A DNA stretch of 61,960 nt from Rhodocyclales bacterium (GCA_003105015.1 PQAF01000049.1:1-61960); one strand, 5' to 3'; shown: positions 8,444-17,170, counted from the stretch's first letter. The notes: generated by a model from the letters alone, not told the origin. Program-made: numbers and translations.

Positions 8444-8721
8444 TTGAAGGCGTTGCGAAGAAGATTGGCGAACTCGATCACGTCGCGTTCGGCGGCCAGG
8501 GGGACGACATCGAATTCGGTGCACAACGACGCAACGATGCGGGCGAGATCGGTTTCATGCTGCAACCGTCTCAAGATAGCCAGCCCTGTGCCGTTTACAG
8601 TAAAGCTGTTGCCCGTAACCGGATCGAAAACAAAACCGTTGTCACTCAAAGCCAGCCGCATCAGCACTTCCGGCTTCGCCAAGGCAGACGGCTGATCCGA
8701 TGCTGCCTGATTCTTGTCCAT
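8440..8721 (-). CDS. PqqD-family small protein
   Basis: A 93-residue protein with the PqqD fold: ALSDNGFVFDPVTGNSFTVNGTGLAILRRL (described in parts: a strand pair ending in the variable loop, then the family helix beginning NGTGLAIL), followed by two helices (DLARIVASLCTEFDV, ERDVIEFANLL). PqqD proteins are peptide-recognition chaperones that present a precursor peptide to a modifying enzyme in PQQ and many RiPP pathways. No radical SAM enzyme or obvious precursor peptide is next to it. The start at 8721 has GGGAGG at a good distance; upstream in-frame codons lie in the likely promoter region. It is the first gene of the five-gene operon, and its stop overlaps the GTG start of the ATP-grasp gene. 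Confidence 0.75.
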   Translation of the reverse strand: MDKNQAASDQPSALAKPEVLMRLALSDNGFVFDPVTGNSFTVNGTGLAILRRLQHETDLARIVASLCTEFDVVPLAAERDVIEFANLLRNAFK

Positions 8722-8860
8722 GAGCCCTCCCAACGAGGTTATTATGCTTGTAGACGGAAGAAACAGGCGCGGGATTGAGGCACGCCGACGAGATGCTTCC
8801 TCATAACCATGTTGCATGGGTGAATAAAACTACACTATGCCACCCCGGGCTTAGGGCGGA

Positions 8861-11425
8861 ATGATGACATCGGTACAGGCCTACATACCCGGCCGCCCGA
8901 TCAGGACGCAGCTGAACTTCCTGGCGCTGGCTGCCGTCCTGCCCCTGCTTCTGGTGTTTGCCTACGACATCTACATTGAGACCCGCAACGGCTTTGGGCG
9001 CGCGCACGGTGAAGTGCTACGTCTGGCCAAAGTGGCGTCGGCCGATGCGCACGGATATTTTTCCAGGACGGAACAGAGGCTCGGCGACGTTTCGCGACGC
9101 GTCGAGGTCGGCAGCCTCGACCCGGCGCGATGCCATTCCCTGTTCGCGGACATCGATGCCATCCGGCGCGAATATGCCGGACTGGCCGTGGTGGATCGGG
9201 ACGGCAGGCTGGTATGCCTGGCCGGCGACGAACGGGATCAGGCAATCGAAGGCCTGACTGCGGCCCGCCCCTTGCTGTCGCTGCTGGAAGGGCAGCCCCG
9301 GCTGCTTGTCGGTGCGCCGGTGAAGGGCTCCTCTTCCGGCAGATGGATGCTCCCCCTGGCTTATCCCGTTCGCGGCGGCGACGGACGCGCCGCCGGCATG
9401 GTGATTGCGGCTGCGCAACTGGACCGTTTCCAATCCCTGGTGACGGGGCTTGAGCTTCCGGAGAAGCCGATCTCGCTGATCGTCAAGGGCGAGGGCGTGA
9501 TTCTCGCCAGCTCCCATGAACCCGACCGGCATGTCGGACAGAGCCGGCGTGACGATGCCCTGACGCAGGCAATCCTCAGGCAGCGCAGCGGAGTCCTGCG
9601 CGGGATTTCCGTCGATAGGGTGGAGCGCATTTACGGTTTCGAACCTATCGCCGGCACGGACTGGCTGGCAGTCGTCGGAATGGATGTTGGGCCGATCCAG
9701 GAAAAGACCGTGGAAAGCGCGCTCAGACACGGCGCTTACGGCCTGGCAGTGCTGGCGTTTGCCCTTGCCTTGGCGTTCGCCATGGGGCGCCGGATATCGC
9801 AGCCGATCGCCGCAGTTGCCCGGGCTGCCCACGCTTTCGGCGAAGGCCGGCGGGATGTGCGTGCGCCCGTGGCGGGTGCGCGGGAAGTGGCCGAAGTGGC
9901 GACCCAGCTGAATCGCACGTTCGGCAACCTGGCCGAACGAGAGCGCACGCTGGTCGAGACCCAGGAGATGCTCGACAGCCTTCTGGAGTCGATGGACCGG
10001 GCGCTGTGGTCATTTGCGCCCGACATGAGCGCCATGCTCTTTGCCAGTGAATCGACGAAGAAGCTGTTTGGCCATGATGCGGCCAAGTTTCGGGCTAATC
10101 CCCATCTGTGGCTGGAAGTGATGCATCCCGATGATCGCCAGCAAGCCGAAGCCGCCATGGAGCGGATCGTGCTGTCAGGTGCCGGCCTCATGGAATTCCG
10201 CATCATTCGACCGGACAACGAAATGCACTGGATCCAGTTGCGCTGGCGCCATGCCGCCGAAAGCATGGGGAAGCCCGCGCGACTGGACGGCATTGCCACC
10301 GACATCACCGACCGCAAGCTGGCGGAGGAGGAAAACCGCCAGTTGCTGGCCATCGTCGAAAAGAGCCTTAACGAAATCTACGTCTTCGATGCCGCCACGC
10401 TGTGCTACGAGTACGCCAACGGCGGCGCATTGCAAAACATCGGCTACTCCTTCCGCCATCTGCGCCTGCTGACGCCGCTCGACCTGCTGCCGCAATACAC
10501 CGAGAGCGCCCTGCTCAGGCTGATAGGACAGCTGCTCCATCGGGAAAAGCCGCAGCAGGTATTCGAAACGACGCACCGGCGCGCGGACGGCAGCGAGTAT
10601 CCCGTCGAGGTGCACCTGCAGGTGGTGGAGCGGGAGGGGCGCTGGAAATGTCTTGCCGTGGTGATCGACATATCGGAGCGCCAGCGCGCCCAGGCCGAAA
10701 TCATGAAGCTGGCCAGTTCGCTCGAGCGCCGCGTCACCGAGCGGACTGCCGAGCTGGCGCAGGCCAATGCGGAACTGGAGTCCTTTGTTTACTCGATCTC
10801 CCATGACTTGCGCACGCCTTTGCGGGCCATCAACGGCTACGCCAGCATCCTGGCCGACGAACTGAAGGATCGCCTGGAACCGGAATCTGCGGCCATGCTC
10901 CAGCGCATCGCGCGGGGTGCGGTGCGCATGGGCGAGCTGATCGATGATCTTTTGACGTTCTCGCGCGTCGGGCGTGCATCCTTGAATCGAATGCAAGTGG
11001 ACATGAAGGCGATGGCGCGAACCGTCGCCGAGGAGCTGCATGACGTGAACCCGTCGGCTCGGGTCGAGATACGGCCCATGCCGCCGCTGACGGCAGATCC
11101 GGCCCTGTTGCGCCAGGTCATGCTCAACCTGGTGGGCAATGCCCTCAAGTTCACTTCCAGGCGGACCGATGCGCAGGTGGAAATCGGCGTGCGCATGGAG
11201 GACGATCATCCTGCCTATTTCGTCAGAGACAATGGTGCCGGTTTCGATCTGGCGCATGCCGGCAAGCTGTTCGGCGTCTTTCAGCGGCTGCATCAGGAAT
11301 CCGAGTATCCCGGTACCGGCGTGGGGTTGGCTATCGTCAAGCGCATCATCGAGCGGCACAATGGCCGGGTGTGGGCGGAGGCGGAGCCCGGGCGCGGGGC
11401 GACCTTTTACTTCTCCCTGCCTTGA
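8861..11425 (+). CDS. Membrane sensor histidine kinase with Cache-like, HAMP and two PAS domains
   Basis: An 854-residue hybrid-less histidine kinase. A first membrane segment (about 20-40) and a second (about 290-310) bracket an extracytoplasmic sensor of about 250 residues resembling a dCACHE domain. A HAMP linker (GRRISQPIAAVARAAHAFGEG) follows, then two PAS domains (about 375-500 and 505-620) with PAC ends TDITDRKLAEEE and IDISERQRAQAE, and a coiled coil. The HisKA box is SISHDLRTPLRA with the phosphorylated His at about 648. The ATPase N box is LRQVMLNLVGNALKF, with DNGAGF and GTGVGLAIV as G boxes. No response regulator is adjacent. It is transcribed divergently from the PqqD operon across 139 bp, so it may control that operon. 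Confidence 0.9.
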   Translation: MMTSVQAYIPGRPIRTQLNFLALAAVLPLLLVFAYDIYIETRNGFGRAHGEVLRLAKVASADAHGYFSRTEQRLGDVSRRVEVGSLDPARCHSLFADIDAIRREYAGLAVVDRDGRLVCLAGDERDQAIEGLTAARPLLSLLEGQPRLLVGAPVKGSSSGRWMLPLAYPVRGGDGRAAGMVIAAAQLDRFQSLVTGLELPEKPISLIVKGEGVILASSHEPDRHVGQSRRDDALTQAILRQRSGVLRGISVDRVERIYGFEPIAGTDWLAVVGMDVGPIQEKTVESALRHGAYGLAVLAFALALAFAMGRRISQPIAAVARAAHAFGEGRRDVRAPVAGAREVAEVATQLNRTFGNLAERERTLVETQEMLDSLLESMDRALWSFAPDMSAMLFASESTKKLFGHDAAKFRANPHLWLEVMHPDDRQQAEAAMERIVLSGAGLMEFRIIRPDNEMHWIQLRWRHAAESMGKPARLDGIATDITDRKLAEEENRQLLAIVEKSLNEIYVFDAATLCYEYANGGALQNIGYSFRHLRLLTPLDLLPQYTESALLRLIGQLLHREKPQQVFETTHRRADGSEYPVEVHLQVVEREGRWKCLAVVIDISERQRAQAEIMKLASSLERRVTERTAELAQANAELESFVYSISHDLRTPLRAINGYASILADELKDRLEPESAAMLQRIARGAVRMGELIDDLLTFSRVGRASLNRMQVDMKAMARTVAEELHDVNPSARVEIRPMPPLTADPALLRQVMLNLVGNALKFTSRRTDAQVEIGVRMEDDHPAYFVRDNGAGFDLAHAGKLFGVFQRLHQESEYPGTGVGLAIVKRIIERHNGRVWAEAEPGRGATFYFSLP

Positions 11426-11456
11426 AACGGAGCGCCATGGCCTATAATTGGCGAAT

Positions 11457-11840
11457 ATGAACCCGATCGTATCGGCGATTATCAGCAGCATCATCGACAG
11501 CATTCTCGAGTCGGCGATGACGCCGGCGCCCATGGCGCCTCCCAGCGCGCCGCCCGGCGTCGTGCGGCCGGCTCTGCAGAATGGCCCGCTGGCGGTGATG
11601 AGCCCCCCCAGTAACGGCTATGCCCAGTTCGGCAGCGAGACATTGCGCCTGTCCGCCAGCCTGCAGATCCGCGATACGCAGAACCGCATCGTCATGCCCA
11701 TGGCGATGCAGGGCTCGGTGCCCGTCCTCTACAAGCTCGATGAATATGGCACGGTCCAGCGCGTCTGGGTCCTGACCCAGGAGGAGGCGGAAGTCGCCGA
11801 TCAGCTCATCAAGCAGAAGAAGTCCGCCCCGCAGAAGTAG
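11457..11840 (+). CDS. Conserved hypothetical protein
   Basis: A 127-residue protein I do not recognise. The N-terminus (MNPIVSAIISSIIDSILESA) could be an amphipathic or membrane-associated helix. It is followed by a proline-rich linker (APMAPPSAPPGVVRPA) and a globular part containing SASLQIRDTQNRIVMPMAMQGSVPVLYKLDEYGTVQRVWVLT (shown here as its two halves, LQIRDTQNRIVM and VLYKLDEYGTVQRVWVL), ending in a charged helix. The ATG at 11457 is used; an in-frame TTG three codons earlier is possible. It sits between the kinase and miaB, 2 nt before the miaB GTG start, so it may be co-translated with miaB. Confidence 0.6.
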   Translation: MNPIVSAIISSIIDSILESAMTPAPMAPPSAPPGVVRPALQNGPLAVMSPPSNGYAQFGSETLRLSASLQIRDTQNRIVMPMAMQGSVPVLYKLDEYGTVQRVWVLTQEEAEVADQLIKQKKSAPQK

Positions 11841-11842
11841 TA

Positions 11843-13174
11843 GTGGCCAAAAAGCTTTACATCAAGACCTTCGGTTGCCAGATGAACGAGTACGACTCGG
11901 ACCGCATGGCCGACGTGCTCGCCGCCGAGGGGATCGAGAAAACCGATTCCCCCGAGGACGCCGACGTCATCCTCTTCAACACCTGCTCGGTGCGCGAGAA
12001 GGCGCAGGAGAAGGTGTTCCACGATCTCGGCCGCGTGCGGCTGCTGAAACAGGTCAAGCCGGACCTCGTTATCGGCGTCGGCGGTTGCGTGGCGAGCCAG
12101 GAGGGCGAATCCATCGTCCGCCGCGCGCCCTATGTGGACGTCGTCTTCGGCCCGCAGACGCTGCATCGCCTGCCGCAGCTGATCCGCGCGCGGCGTGCCT
12201 CCGGCCGGCCGCAGGTGGATGTCTCCTTTCCCGAGATCGAGAAGTTCGATGCGCTGCCGCCGGCGCGGGTCGAGGGCGGTTCCGCCTTCGTCTCCGTCAT
12301 GGAAGGCTGCAGCAAGTTCTGCACCTATTGCATCGTGCCCTACACCCGCGGCGAGGAAATCTCGCGTCCGCTCGACGACGTGCTGGCCGAGATCGCCGGG
12401 CTGGCGGCGCAGGGCGTGCAGGAAGTGACCCTGCTCGGCCAGAACGTGAACGCCTATCGCGGCCTGATGAGCGATGGCGACGCGGCGGATTTCGCCTTTT
12501 TGCTCGAATGCGTGCACGACATTCCCGGCATCGGGCGCATCCGCTACACCACGTCGCATCCGCGCGAGATGACGCCGCGACTGTTCGAGGCCTATGCCCG
12601 GCTGCCCAAGCTGGTCTCGCACCTGCACCTGCCCGTGCAGTCCGGCTCCGACCGCGTGCTGGCGGCGATGAAGCGCGGCTATACCGTGCTGGAGTACAAG
12701 TCCGCCGTGCGCAAGCTGCGCGCGGCACGCCCCGGCCTTTCGTTGTCGACCGATTTCATCGTCGGCTTTCCCGGCGAGACGGAGGCCGATTTCGAGGCCA
12801 CCATGAAACTGATCGACGAGGTCGGCTTCGACGCCTCCTTCAGCTTCATCTACAGCCCGCGCCCCGGCACGCCGGCGGCGGACCTCGCCGACGACACGCC
12901 GCAGGAACTGAAGACGCGGCGGCTGATGCGCCTGCAGAAGCGCATCGAGGAACAGGCCCGGGCCATCAGCGCGGCGATGGTCGGCACCGTCCAGCGCATC
13001 CTCGTCGAGGGCACCTCGAAGAAGGACGCGGGCGAACTGGCCGGCCGCACCGACAACAACCGCATCGTCAATTTCGCCGGCCATCCGCGCCTGATCGGCC
13101 GCTTCGTCGACGTCGCCATCACCGCCGCCTTCCCGCATTCGCTGCGCGGCACCATCGCCATCCGCGAATCGTGA
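11843..13174 (+). CDS. miaB: tRNA-2-methylthio-N6-dimethylallyladenosine synthase MiaB
   Basis: A 443-residue radical SAM methylthiotransferase acting on A37 of tRNAs that read U-starting codons. The N-terminal UPF0004 domain carries three conserved cysteines for the auxiliary 4Fe-4S cluster (TFGCQMNEYDSDRM, FNTCSVREKAQEK, GVGGCVASQEGE). The radical SAM cluster is CSKFCTYC with Cys at about 156, 160 and 163, and the C-terminus has a TRAM domain (VEGTSKKDAGELAGRTDNNR). Length is normal for the family. The start is GTG. Its stop overlaps the GTG of the PhoH-like gene (GTGA), the usual proteobacterial order miaB-ybeZ-ybeY-corC-lnt. Confidence 0.95.
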   Translation: MAKKLYIKTFGCQMNEYDSDRMADVLAAEGIEKTDSPEDADVILFNTCSVREKAQEKVFHDLGRVRLLKQVKPDLVIGVGGCVASQEGESIVRRAPYVDVVFGPQTLHRLPQLIRARRASGRPQVDVSFPEIEKFDALPPARVEGGSAFVSVMEGCSKFCTYCIVPYTRGEEISRPLDDVLAEIAGLAAQGVQEVTLLGQNVNAYRGLMSDGDAADFAFLLECVHDIPGIGRIRYTTSHPREMTPRLFEAYARLPKLVSHLHLPVQSGSDRVLAAMKRGYTVLEYKSAVRKLRAARPGLSLSTDFIVGFPGETEADFEATMKLIDEVGFDASFSFIYSPRPGTPAADLADDTPQELKTRRLMRLQKRIEEQARAISAAMVGTVQRILVEGTSKKDAGELAGRTDNNRIVNFAGHPRLIGRFVDVAITAAFPHSLRGTIAIRES

Positions 13175-14133
13175 GAGCCAAGCCTGTTGAATTGGTGTTG
13201 TCCCCCGTGGACAACCAGCGCCTCGCCAACCTGTGCGGCGCGCTGGACGAGAACCTGCGCCAGATCGAAACCGCCTACGATGTCGCCATCGCCCGCCGCG
13301 GCGAGCGCTTCACCGTGCGCGGCCATCCCACGCAGTCGGCGCAGGCGGCGAATGCCCTGCAGCATTTCTACGCCGAGGCGGCCGAGCACCTTTCGATCGA
13401 CGCCATCCAGCTTGGCCTGGTGGAGCTGGCCAATCGCGGCCAGGCCGGCCGACCGGCGCCGGGCCTGCTCACGCGCAAGCCCGAGCTGCACGGCCGCACG
13501 CCGCGCCAGGTGCAGTACCTGCGCCAGATCCAGGAGCACGACATCACCTTCGGCATCGGCCCGGCCGGCACCGGCAAGACCTATCTCGCCGTGGCCTCTG
13601 CCGTCGACGCCTTCGAGCGCGACCAGGTCAGCCGCATCGTGCTGACGCGCCCGGCCGTCGAGGCCGGCGAGCGCCTGGGCTTCCTGCCCGGCGACCTGGC
13701 GCAGAAGGTCGATCCGTATCTCAGGCCGCTCTACGACGCACTCTACGACCTGATGGGCTTCGACAAGGTGGCGAAGCTCTTCGAGCGCCAGGCCATCGAG
13801 ATCGCGCCGCTCGCCTACATGCGCGGGCGCACGCTCAACCACGCCTTCATCATCCTCGACGAGGCACAGAACACCACGCCGGAGCAGATGAAGATGTTCC
13901 TCACCCGCATCGGCATCGGCGCGCGCGCCGTGGTCACCGGCGACGTCACCCAGATCGACCTCGCGCGCGGCATGAAGAGCGGGCTGGTCGAGGCTTCGCG
14001 CATCCTGCGCGAGGTGCGCGGCATCGCCTTCACCGAATTCCTCGCCGAGGACGTGGTGCGCCACCCGCTGGTGGCGCGCATCGTCTCCGCCTATGAACAG
14101 CACGAAAAAGCCCGCGACGCCGGCGCGCCTTAG
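13171..14133 (+). CDS. ybeZ: PhoH-like ATPase (YbeZ)
   Basis: A 320-residue PhoH-family NTPase. An N-terminal KH-like region (about 10-85) is followed by the helicase-related P-loop domain. Walker A is GPAGTGKT at residues 130-137, Walker B is FIILDEAQNT, and a sensor-like motif is VVTGDVTQIDL. YbeZ works with the RNase YbeY in 16S rRNA maturation and ribosome quality control, which agrees with the next gene. The GTG at 13171 overlaps the miaB stop by 4 nt and was chosen for that coupling and for the family-typical beginning. The 3' end overlaps ybeY by 41 nt in another frame. Confidence 0.92.
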   Translation: MRAKPVELVLSPVDNQRLANLCGALDENLRQIETAYDVAIARRGERFTVRGHPTQSAQAANALQHFYAEAAEHLSIDAIQLGLVELANRGQAGRPAPGLLTRKPELHGRTPRQVQYLRQIQEHDITFGIGPAGTGKTYLAVASAVDAFERDQVSRIVLTRPAVEAGERLGFLPGDLAQKVDPYLRPLYDALYDLMGFDKVAKLFERQAIEIAPLAYMRGRTLNHAFIILDEAQNTTPEQMKMFLTRIGIGARAVVTGDVTQIDLARGMKSGLVEASRILREVRGIAFTEFLAEDVVRHPLVARIVSAYEQHEKARDAGAP

Positions 14134-14548
14134 CCTTAGCGTGCAGTATGCCGTCCGGGAGGCCTCGTTGCCGACGCGCGCGGAGGTGCGCAAGTGGGTG
14201 CGTGCGACCCGCCCGGGCGCGGCGGAGGTGACGGTGCGCTTCGTCGATGCCGAGGAGGGCCGCGCGCTCAACGCGCAATATCGCGGCAAGGATCATGCGA
14301 CCAACGTGCTGACGTTCCCCTATGCGCGCGAGCCCGCGCTGAGCGGCGACCTGGTGCTGTGCCTGCCGGTGGTATTGCGCGAGGCGGCGGAGCAGGGCAA
14401 GACGGCCGCCGCCCATTTCGCCCACCTCGTCGTGCATGGTATGCTGCATTTGCAGGGATACGATCACGAGACGGGCGCCGAAGCCCGCATCATGGAGCAA
14501 ATGGAACGCGATATCCTGGATCGGCTCGGCTATCCCGATCCCTACTGA
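14093..14548 (+). CDS. ybeY: Endoribonuclease YbeY
   Basis: A 151-residue zinc-dependent endoribonuclease needed for 16S rRNA 3'-end processing and 70S quality control. The signature HGMLHLQGYDHE supplies the three zinc-binding histidines (about 114, 118 and 124), and the upstream VRFVDAEEGRALNAQYRGKDHATNVLTFP (in parts, EGRALNAQYRGKDHATNVL) is the conserved substrate loop. It starts inside the 3' end of ybeZ, typical of this operon. A 268-bp inverted-repeat element is inserted right after its stop codon, separating it from corC. Confidence 0.93.
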   Translation: MNSTKKPATPARLSLSVQYAVREASLPTRAEVRKWVRATRPGAAEVTVRFVDAEEGRALNAQYRGKDHATNVLTFPYAREPALSGDLVLCLPVVLREAAEQGKTAAAHFAHLVVHGMLHLQGYDHETGAEARIMEQMERDILDRLGYPDPY

Positions 14549-14551
14549 TTC

Positions 14552-14819
14552 GAACCTATCTCAACATCCCCCATGGACCGCGTTTTCACGAAAAGTGCTC
14601 AGCTGCTAGGCGCACGACGCCGCCAATGGTTACTCCATTGGCAAGGAGCGCAACGCCGCAGATGGGCACTTTTCGTGAAAACCCTCCGGGGCGTGGCTTT
14701 CCGGGCGGTCTGCAGCGTTGCTGCGGCTCGCCGTGGAATGACCACTGTCTTCGCCGCAGCGCCTTGCAGCCCATCCCGGAAAGCCGCGCCGCGGCCATGC
14801 GGGATGTTGAGATAGGTTC
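14552..14819. mobile_element. MITE-like element with 19-bp terminal inverted repeats
   Basis: The ends are a perfect 19-bp inverted repeat: GAACCTATCTCAACATCCC at 14552-14570 and its complement at 14801-14819, extending imperfectly about 10 bp further inwards. Inside are two further stem-loops. One has the 16-bp arms TTTTCACGAAAAGTGC (14583-14598) and its complement (14666-14681), with a smaller GCCAATGG hairpin in its loop. The other has 11-bp arms GGCTTTCCGGG (14695-14705) and its complement (14775-14785). There is no convincing gene inside. It interrupts the ybeY-corC junction and ends one base before the corC start codon. I saw no clear target-site duplication. Confidence 0.7.
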
Positions 14820-14820
14820 T

Positions 14821-15651
14821 ATGGAACCTTCCCCCAGTCGACCGTCGCTGCTTGAACGCCTCTCCGCGCTGCTGATGCGCGAACCCGAGGACCGGGAACA
14901 GCTCATCGTGCTGCTGCATTCGGCCTTCGAGCGCAACCTGCTCGATGCCGACGCCCTGTCCATCATCGAGGGCGCGCTTTCCGTCTCCGACATGCAGGTG
15001 CGCGACGTCATGATCCCGCGTGCGCAGATGGAAGTGATTTCCATCGCGGATTCCGCGGCGGCCATGACGGCCAAGGCGATCGAGACGGCGCATTCGCGTT
15101 TCCCCGTCACCGGCGAGAATCGCGACGACGTCATCGGCATCCTGCTTGCCAAGGATCTGCTGCGCCTGCATGCCGGCGAGGACATCGCCGTGCGCGACAT
15201 GCTGCGGCCGGCGATCTTCATCCCCGACTCGAAGCGGCTCAACGTGCTGCTGCGCGAGTTCCGCGCCTCGCGCAACCACATGGCCATCGTGGTGGACGAG
15301 TACGGCGGCGTGGCCGGGCTGGTGACCATCGAGGACGTGCTCGAGCAGATCGTCGGCGATATCGAGGACGAATACGATTTCGACGAGGCCGCCGACAACA
15401 TCCTGCTCGACCAGGCCGGCCATTACCGCGTCAAGGCCACCACCGAGGTCGCCGATTTCAACGCCGCCTTCGGCACGCAATTCAGCGACGAGGAATTCGA
15501 TACCGTCGGCGGCATGGTGATCCACAACCTGGGCCGACTGCCCAAGCGCGGCGAGGTGGTGCAGGTCGACGGCCTGCGCATCCAGGTGCTGCGCGCCGAC
15601 AGCCGGCGGGTGCACACGCTGCTGGTGGACCGGTCGCCGGCCGCTTCATGA
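14821..15651 (+). CDS. corC: CorC/HlyC family protein with CBS pair and transporter-associated domain
   Basis: A 276-residue cytoplasmic protein. Residues of about 65-190 are two CBS domains (VRDVMIPRAQMEVISI, SRFPVTGENRDDVIGILLAKDLL, VVDEYGGVAGLVTIEDVLEQIVGDIEDE given in part as YGGVAGLVTIEDVLEQIVG). The C-terminal CorC/HlyC domain (GHYRVKATTEVADFNAAFG, FDTVGGMVIHNLGRLP) completes it. Homologues are linked to cobalt/magnesium homeostasis (CorC) and sit before lnt in proteobacteria. The ATG lies 2 nt after a MITE-like element, and the only Shine-Dalgarno-like sequence (GAGATAGG) is part of that element's terminal repeat, so the insertion appears to have replaced the native leader. The stop overlaps lnt by 4 nt. 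Confidence 0.9.
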   Translation: MEPSPSRPSLLERLSALLMREPEDREQLIVLLHSAFERNLLDADALSIIEGALSVSDMQVRDVMIPRAQMEVISIADSAAAMTAKAIETAHSRFPVTGENRDDVIGILLAKDLLRLHAGEDIAVRDMLRPAIFIPDSKRLNVLLREFRASRNHMAIVVDEYGGVAGLVTIEDVLEQIVGDIEDEYDFDEAADNILLDQAGHYRVKATTEVADFNAAFGTQFSDEEFDTVGGMVIHNLGRLPKRGEVVQVDGLRIQVLRADSRRVHTLLVDRSPAAS

Positions 15652-17126
15652 GCCGCGCGGCGCTGCACTGCGGCGCGGCGTTCCTGCTCGGCGCGGCATC
15701 GGTGCTCGGCTTCGCGCCGTTCCTGCTGTTCCCGATCCCGATCATCGCCCTGGCATTGCTTGTCCGTCTCTGGCAGGGCGCGACGCCCCGCATGGCGGCC
15801 CTGCAGGGTTATGTCTTCGGTGCCGGCCTGTTTCTCGCCGGCGTCTCCTGGGTGTATGTCAGCATGCATGTGTTCGGCGGCATGCCGCTGCTGCTGGCGG
15901 GCCTGGCGGCGGTTCTGTTCTGCTGCGTGCTGGCGCTGTTCCCGGCGCTGGCGGGTTATGTCTTCGCCCGGCTGCGGCGCGACCGCATCCTGGCGGATGC
16001 GCTGCTCGCTGCCGCCGCCTGGACGCTGGCGGAATGGCTGCGAGGCTGGGTGCTGACGGGATTTCCCTGGCTGGCCTTCGGCTATGCCCAGACGCCGCCC
16101 AGCCCGCTCGCCGGCTATGCCCCGCTGCTCGGTACGTATGGCGTCGGCTTCATCGCCGCGCTGATCGCCGCCCTGGCGGGACTGACTTTCGGCCGGCGCG
16201 AGCGCTGGCTGCCGTCGGGCGCTGCCATCGCAACGCTGCTGGCGGCCGGTCTGGGGCTGACGTCGATCGAGTGGACGCAACCGTCCGGCAAGCCGGTCTC
16301 GGTGAGCCTGCTGCAGGGGAATATCGAGCAGAGCCTGAAATGGCGGCCGGAGCGCCTGCAGCAGTCTCTCGATACTTATCTGCGGCTCGCCCGCGCCCAT
16401 CCGGCACAGCTGATCGTGCTGCCCGAGACGGCACTGCCGCTGATGCTCGACCAGTTGCCGCGGGATTACGTGGCCGAGCTGCGCCGTGCCGCGCCAGGCG
16501 GCAAGGGCGACGTGCTGCTCGGCATCGCCGCGCAGGATGCGCAGGGGCGTTACTACAACAGCGCCGTCGGTTTCACGACGGAAGGCATCCAGGCCTACCG
16601 AAAAAGCCATCTGGTGCCCTTTGGCGAGTTCACGCCGCCGGCCTTTGCCTGGACGCTGGCGCTGCTGCAGATTCCGATGTCGAATTTTTCGCCCGGCGCC
16701 GCCGTCCAGCCGCCGCTGGCGCTGGCCGGCGAGAAGGTGGCGGTCAATATCTGCTACGAGGACGTCTTCGGCGAGGAGATCATCCGCGCCCTGCCCGAGG
16801 CGACGCTTCTGGTGAATCTCTCCAACACGGCCTGGTTCGGCGATTCGCTGGCCCAGCCGCAGCACCTGCAGATCGCCCAGATGCGCGCTCTGGAGACCGG
16901 CCGCTTCATGCTGCGCGCCACCAACACCGGCATGACGGCCATCGTCAATCCGCGTGGCCGCGTCGAGCGCGTGCTGGCGCCCTTCGGCGAGGGTGCGCTG
17001 GTCGGCGAGGTGAGCGGTTACAACGGGGCGACGCCTTATGTGCGGTGGGGCAACGCCGCAGCATTGCTGCTCGTCGCCATCGGCCTGTTTGCGCCATTGG
17101 CCGGTTTACGCCGCAGTGCACATTGA
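15648..17126 (+). CDS. lnt: Apolipoprotein N-acyltransferase Lnt
   Basis: A 492-residue inner-membrane enzyme that adds the third acyl chain to lipoproteins. About six membrane segments occupy residues 1-200 and one lies at the C-terminus. In between is the nitrilase-like periplasmic domain with the catalytic triad visible as Glu in VLPETALPL, Lys in YRKSHLVPFGE and Cys in VNICYEDVFG. Length matches the family. The start overlaps the corC stop (ATGA). A copy of the recurring GCCGY-N6-GGGACTGACTTT motif lies at 16167-16190 and encodes AALAGLTF. A strong intrinsic terminator follows the gene. Confidence 0.95.
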   Translation: MSRAALHCGAAFLLGAASVLGFAPFLLFPIPIIALALLVRLWQGATPRMAALQGYVFGAGLFLAGVSWVYVSMHVFGGMPLLLAGLAAVLFCCVLALFPALAGYVFARLRRDRILADALLAAAAWTLAEWLRGWVLTGFPWLAFGYAQTPPSPLAGYAPLLGTYGVGFIAALIAALAGLTFGRRERWLPSGAAIATLLAAGLGLTSIEWTQPSGKPVSVSLLQGNIEQSLKWRPERLQQSLDTYLRLARAHPAQLIVLPETALPLMLDQLPRDYVAELRRAAPGGKGDVLLGIAAQDAQGRYYNSAVGFTTEGIQAYRKSHLVPFGEFTPPAFAWTLALLQIPMSNFSPGAAVQPPLALAGEKVAVNICYEDVFGEEIIRALPEATLLVNLSNTAWFGDSLAQPQHLQIAQMRALETGRFMLRATNTGMTAIVNPRGRVERVLAPFGEGALVGEVSGYNGATPYVRWGNAAALLLVAIGLFAPLAGLRRSAH

Positions 17127-17170
17127 CCTGGCCGGCCGATAGATGGAGAATCCGCACCGTTCAAAGGCAA

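Noticed and set aside
8722..8817. An N-terminal extension of the PqqD-like protein, or a precursor peptide gene
   Set aside because: The extra in-frame codons have no good ribosome-binding site, while the ATG at 8721 has GGGAGG. No other short frame here looks like a precursor peptide.
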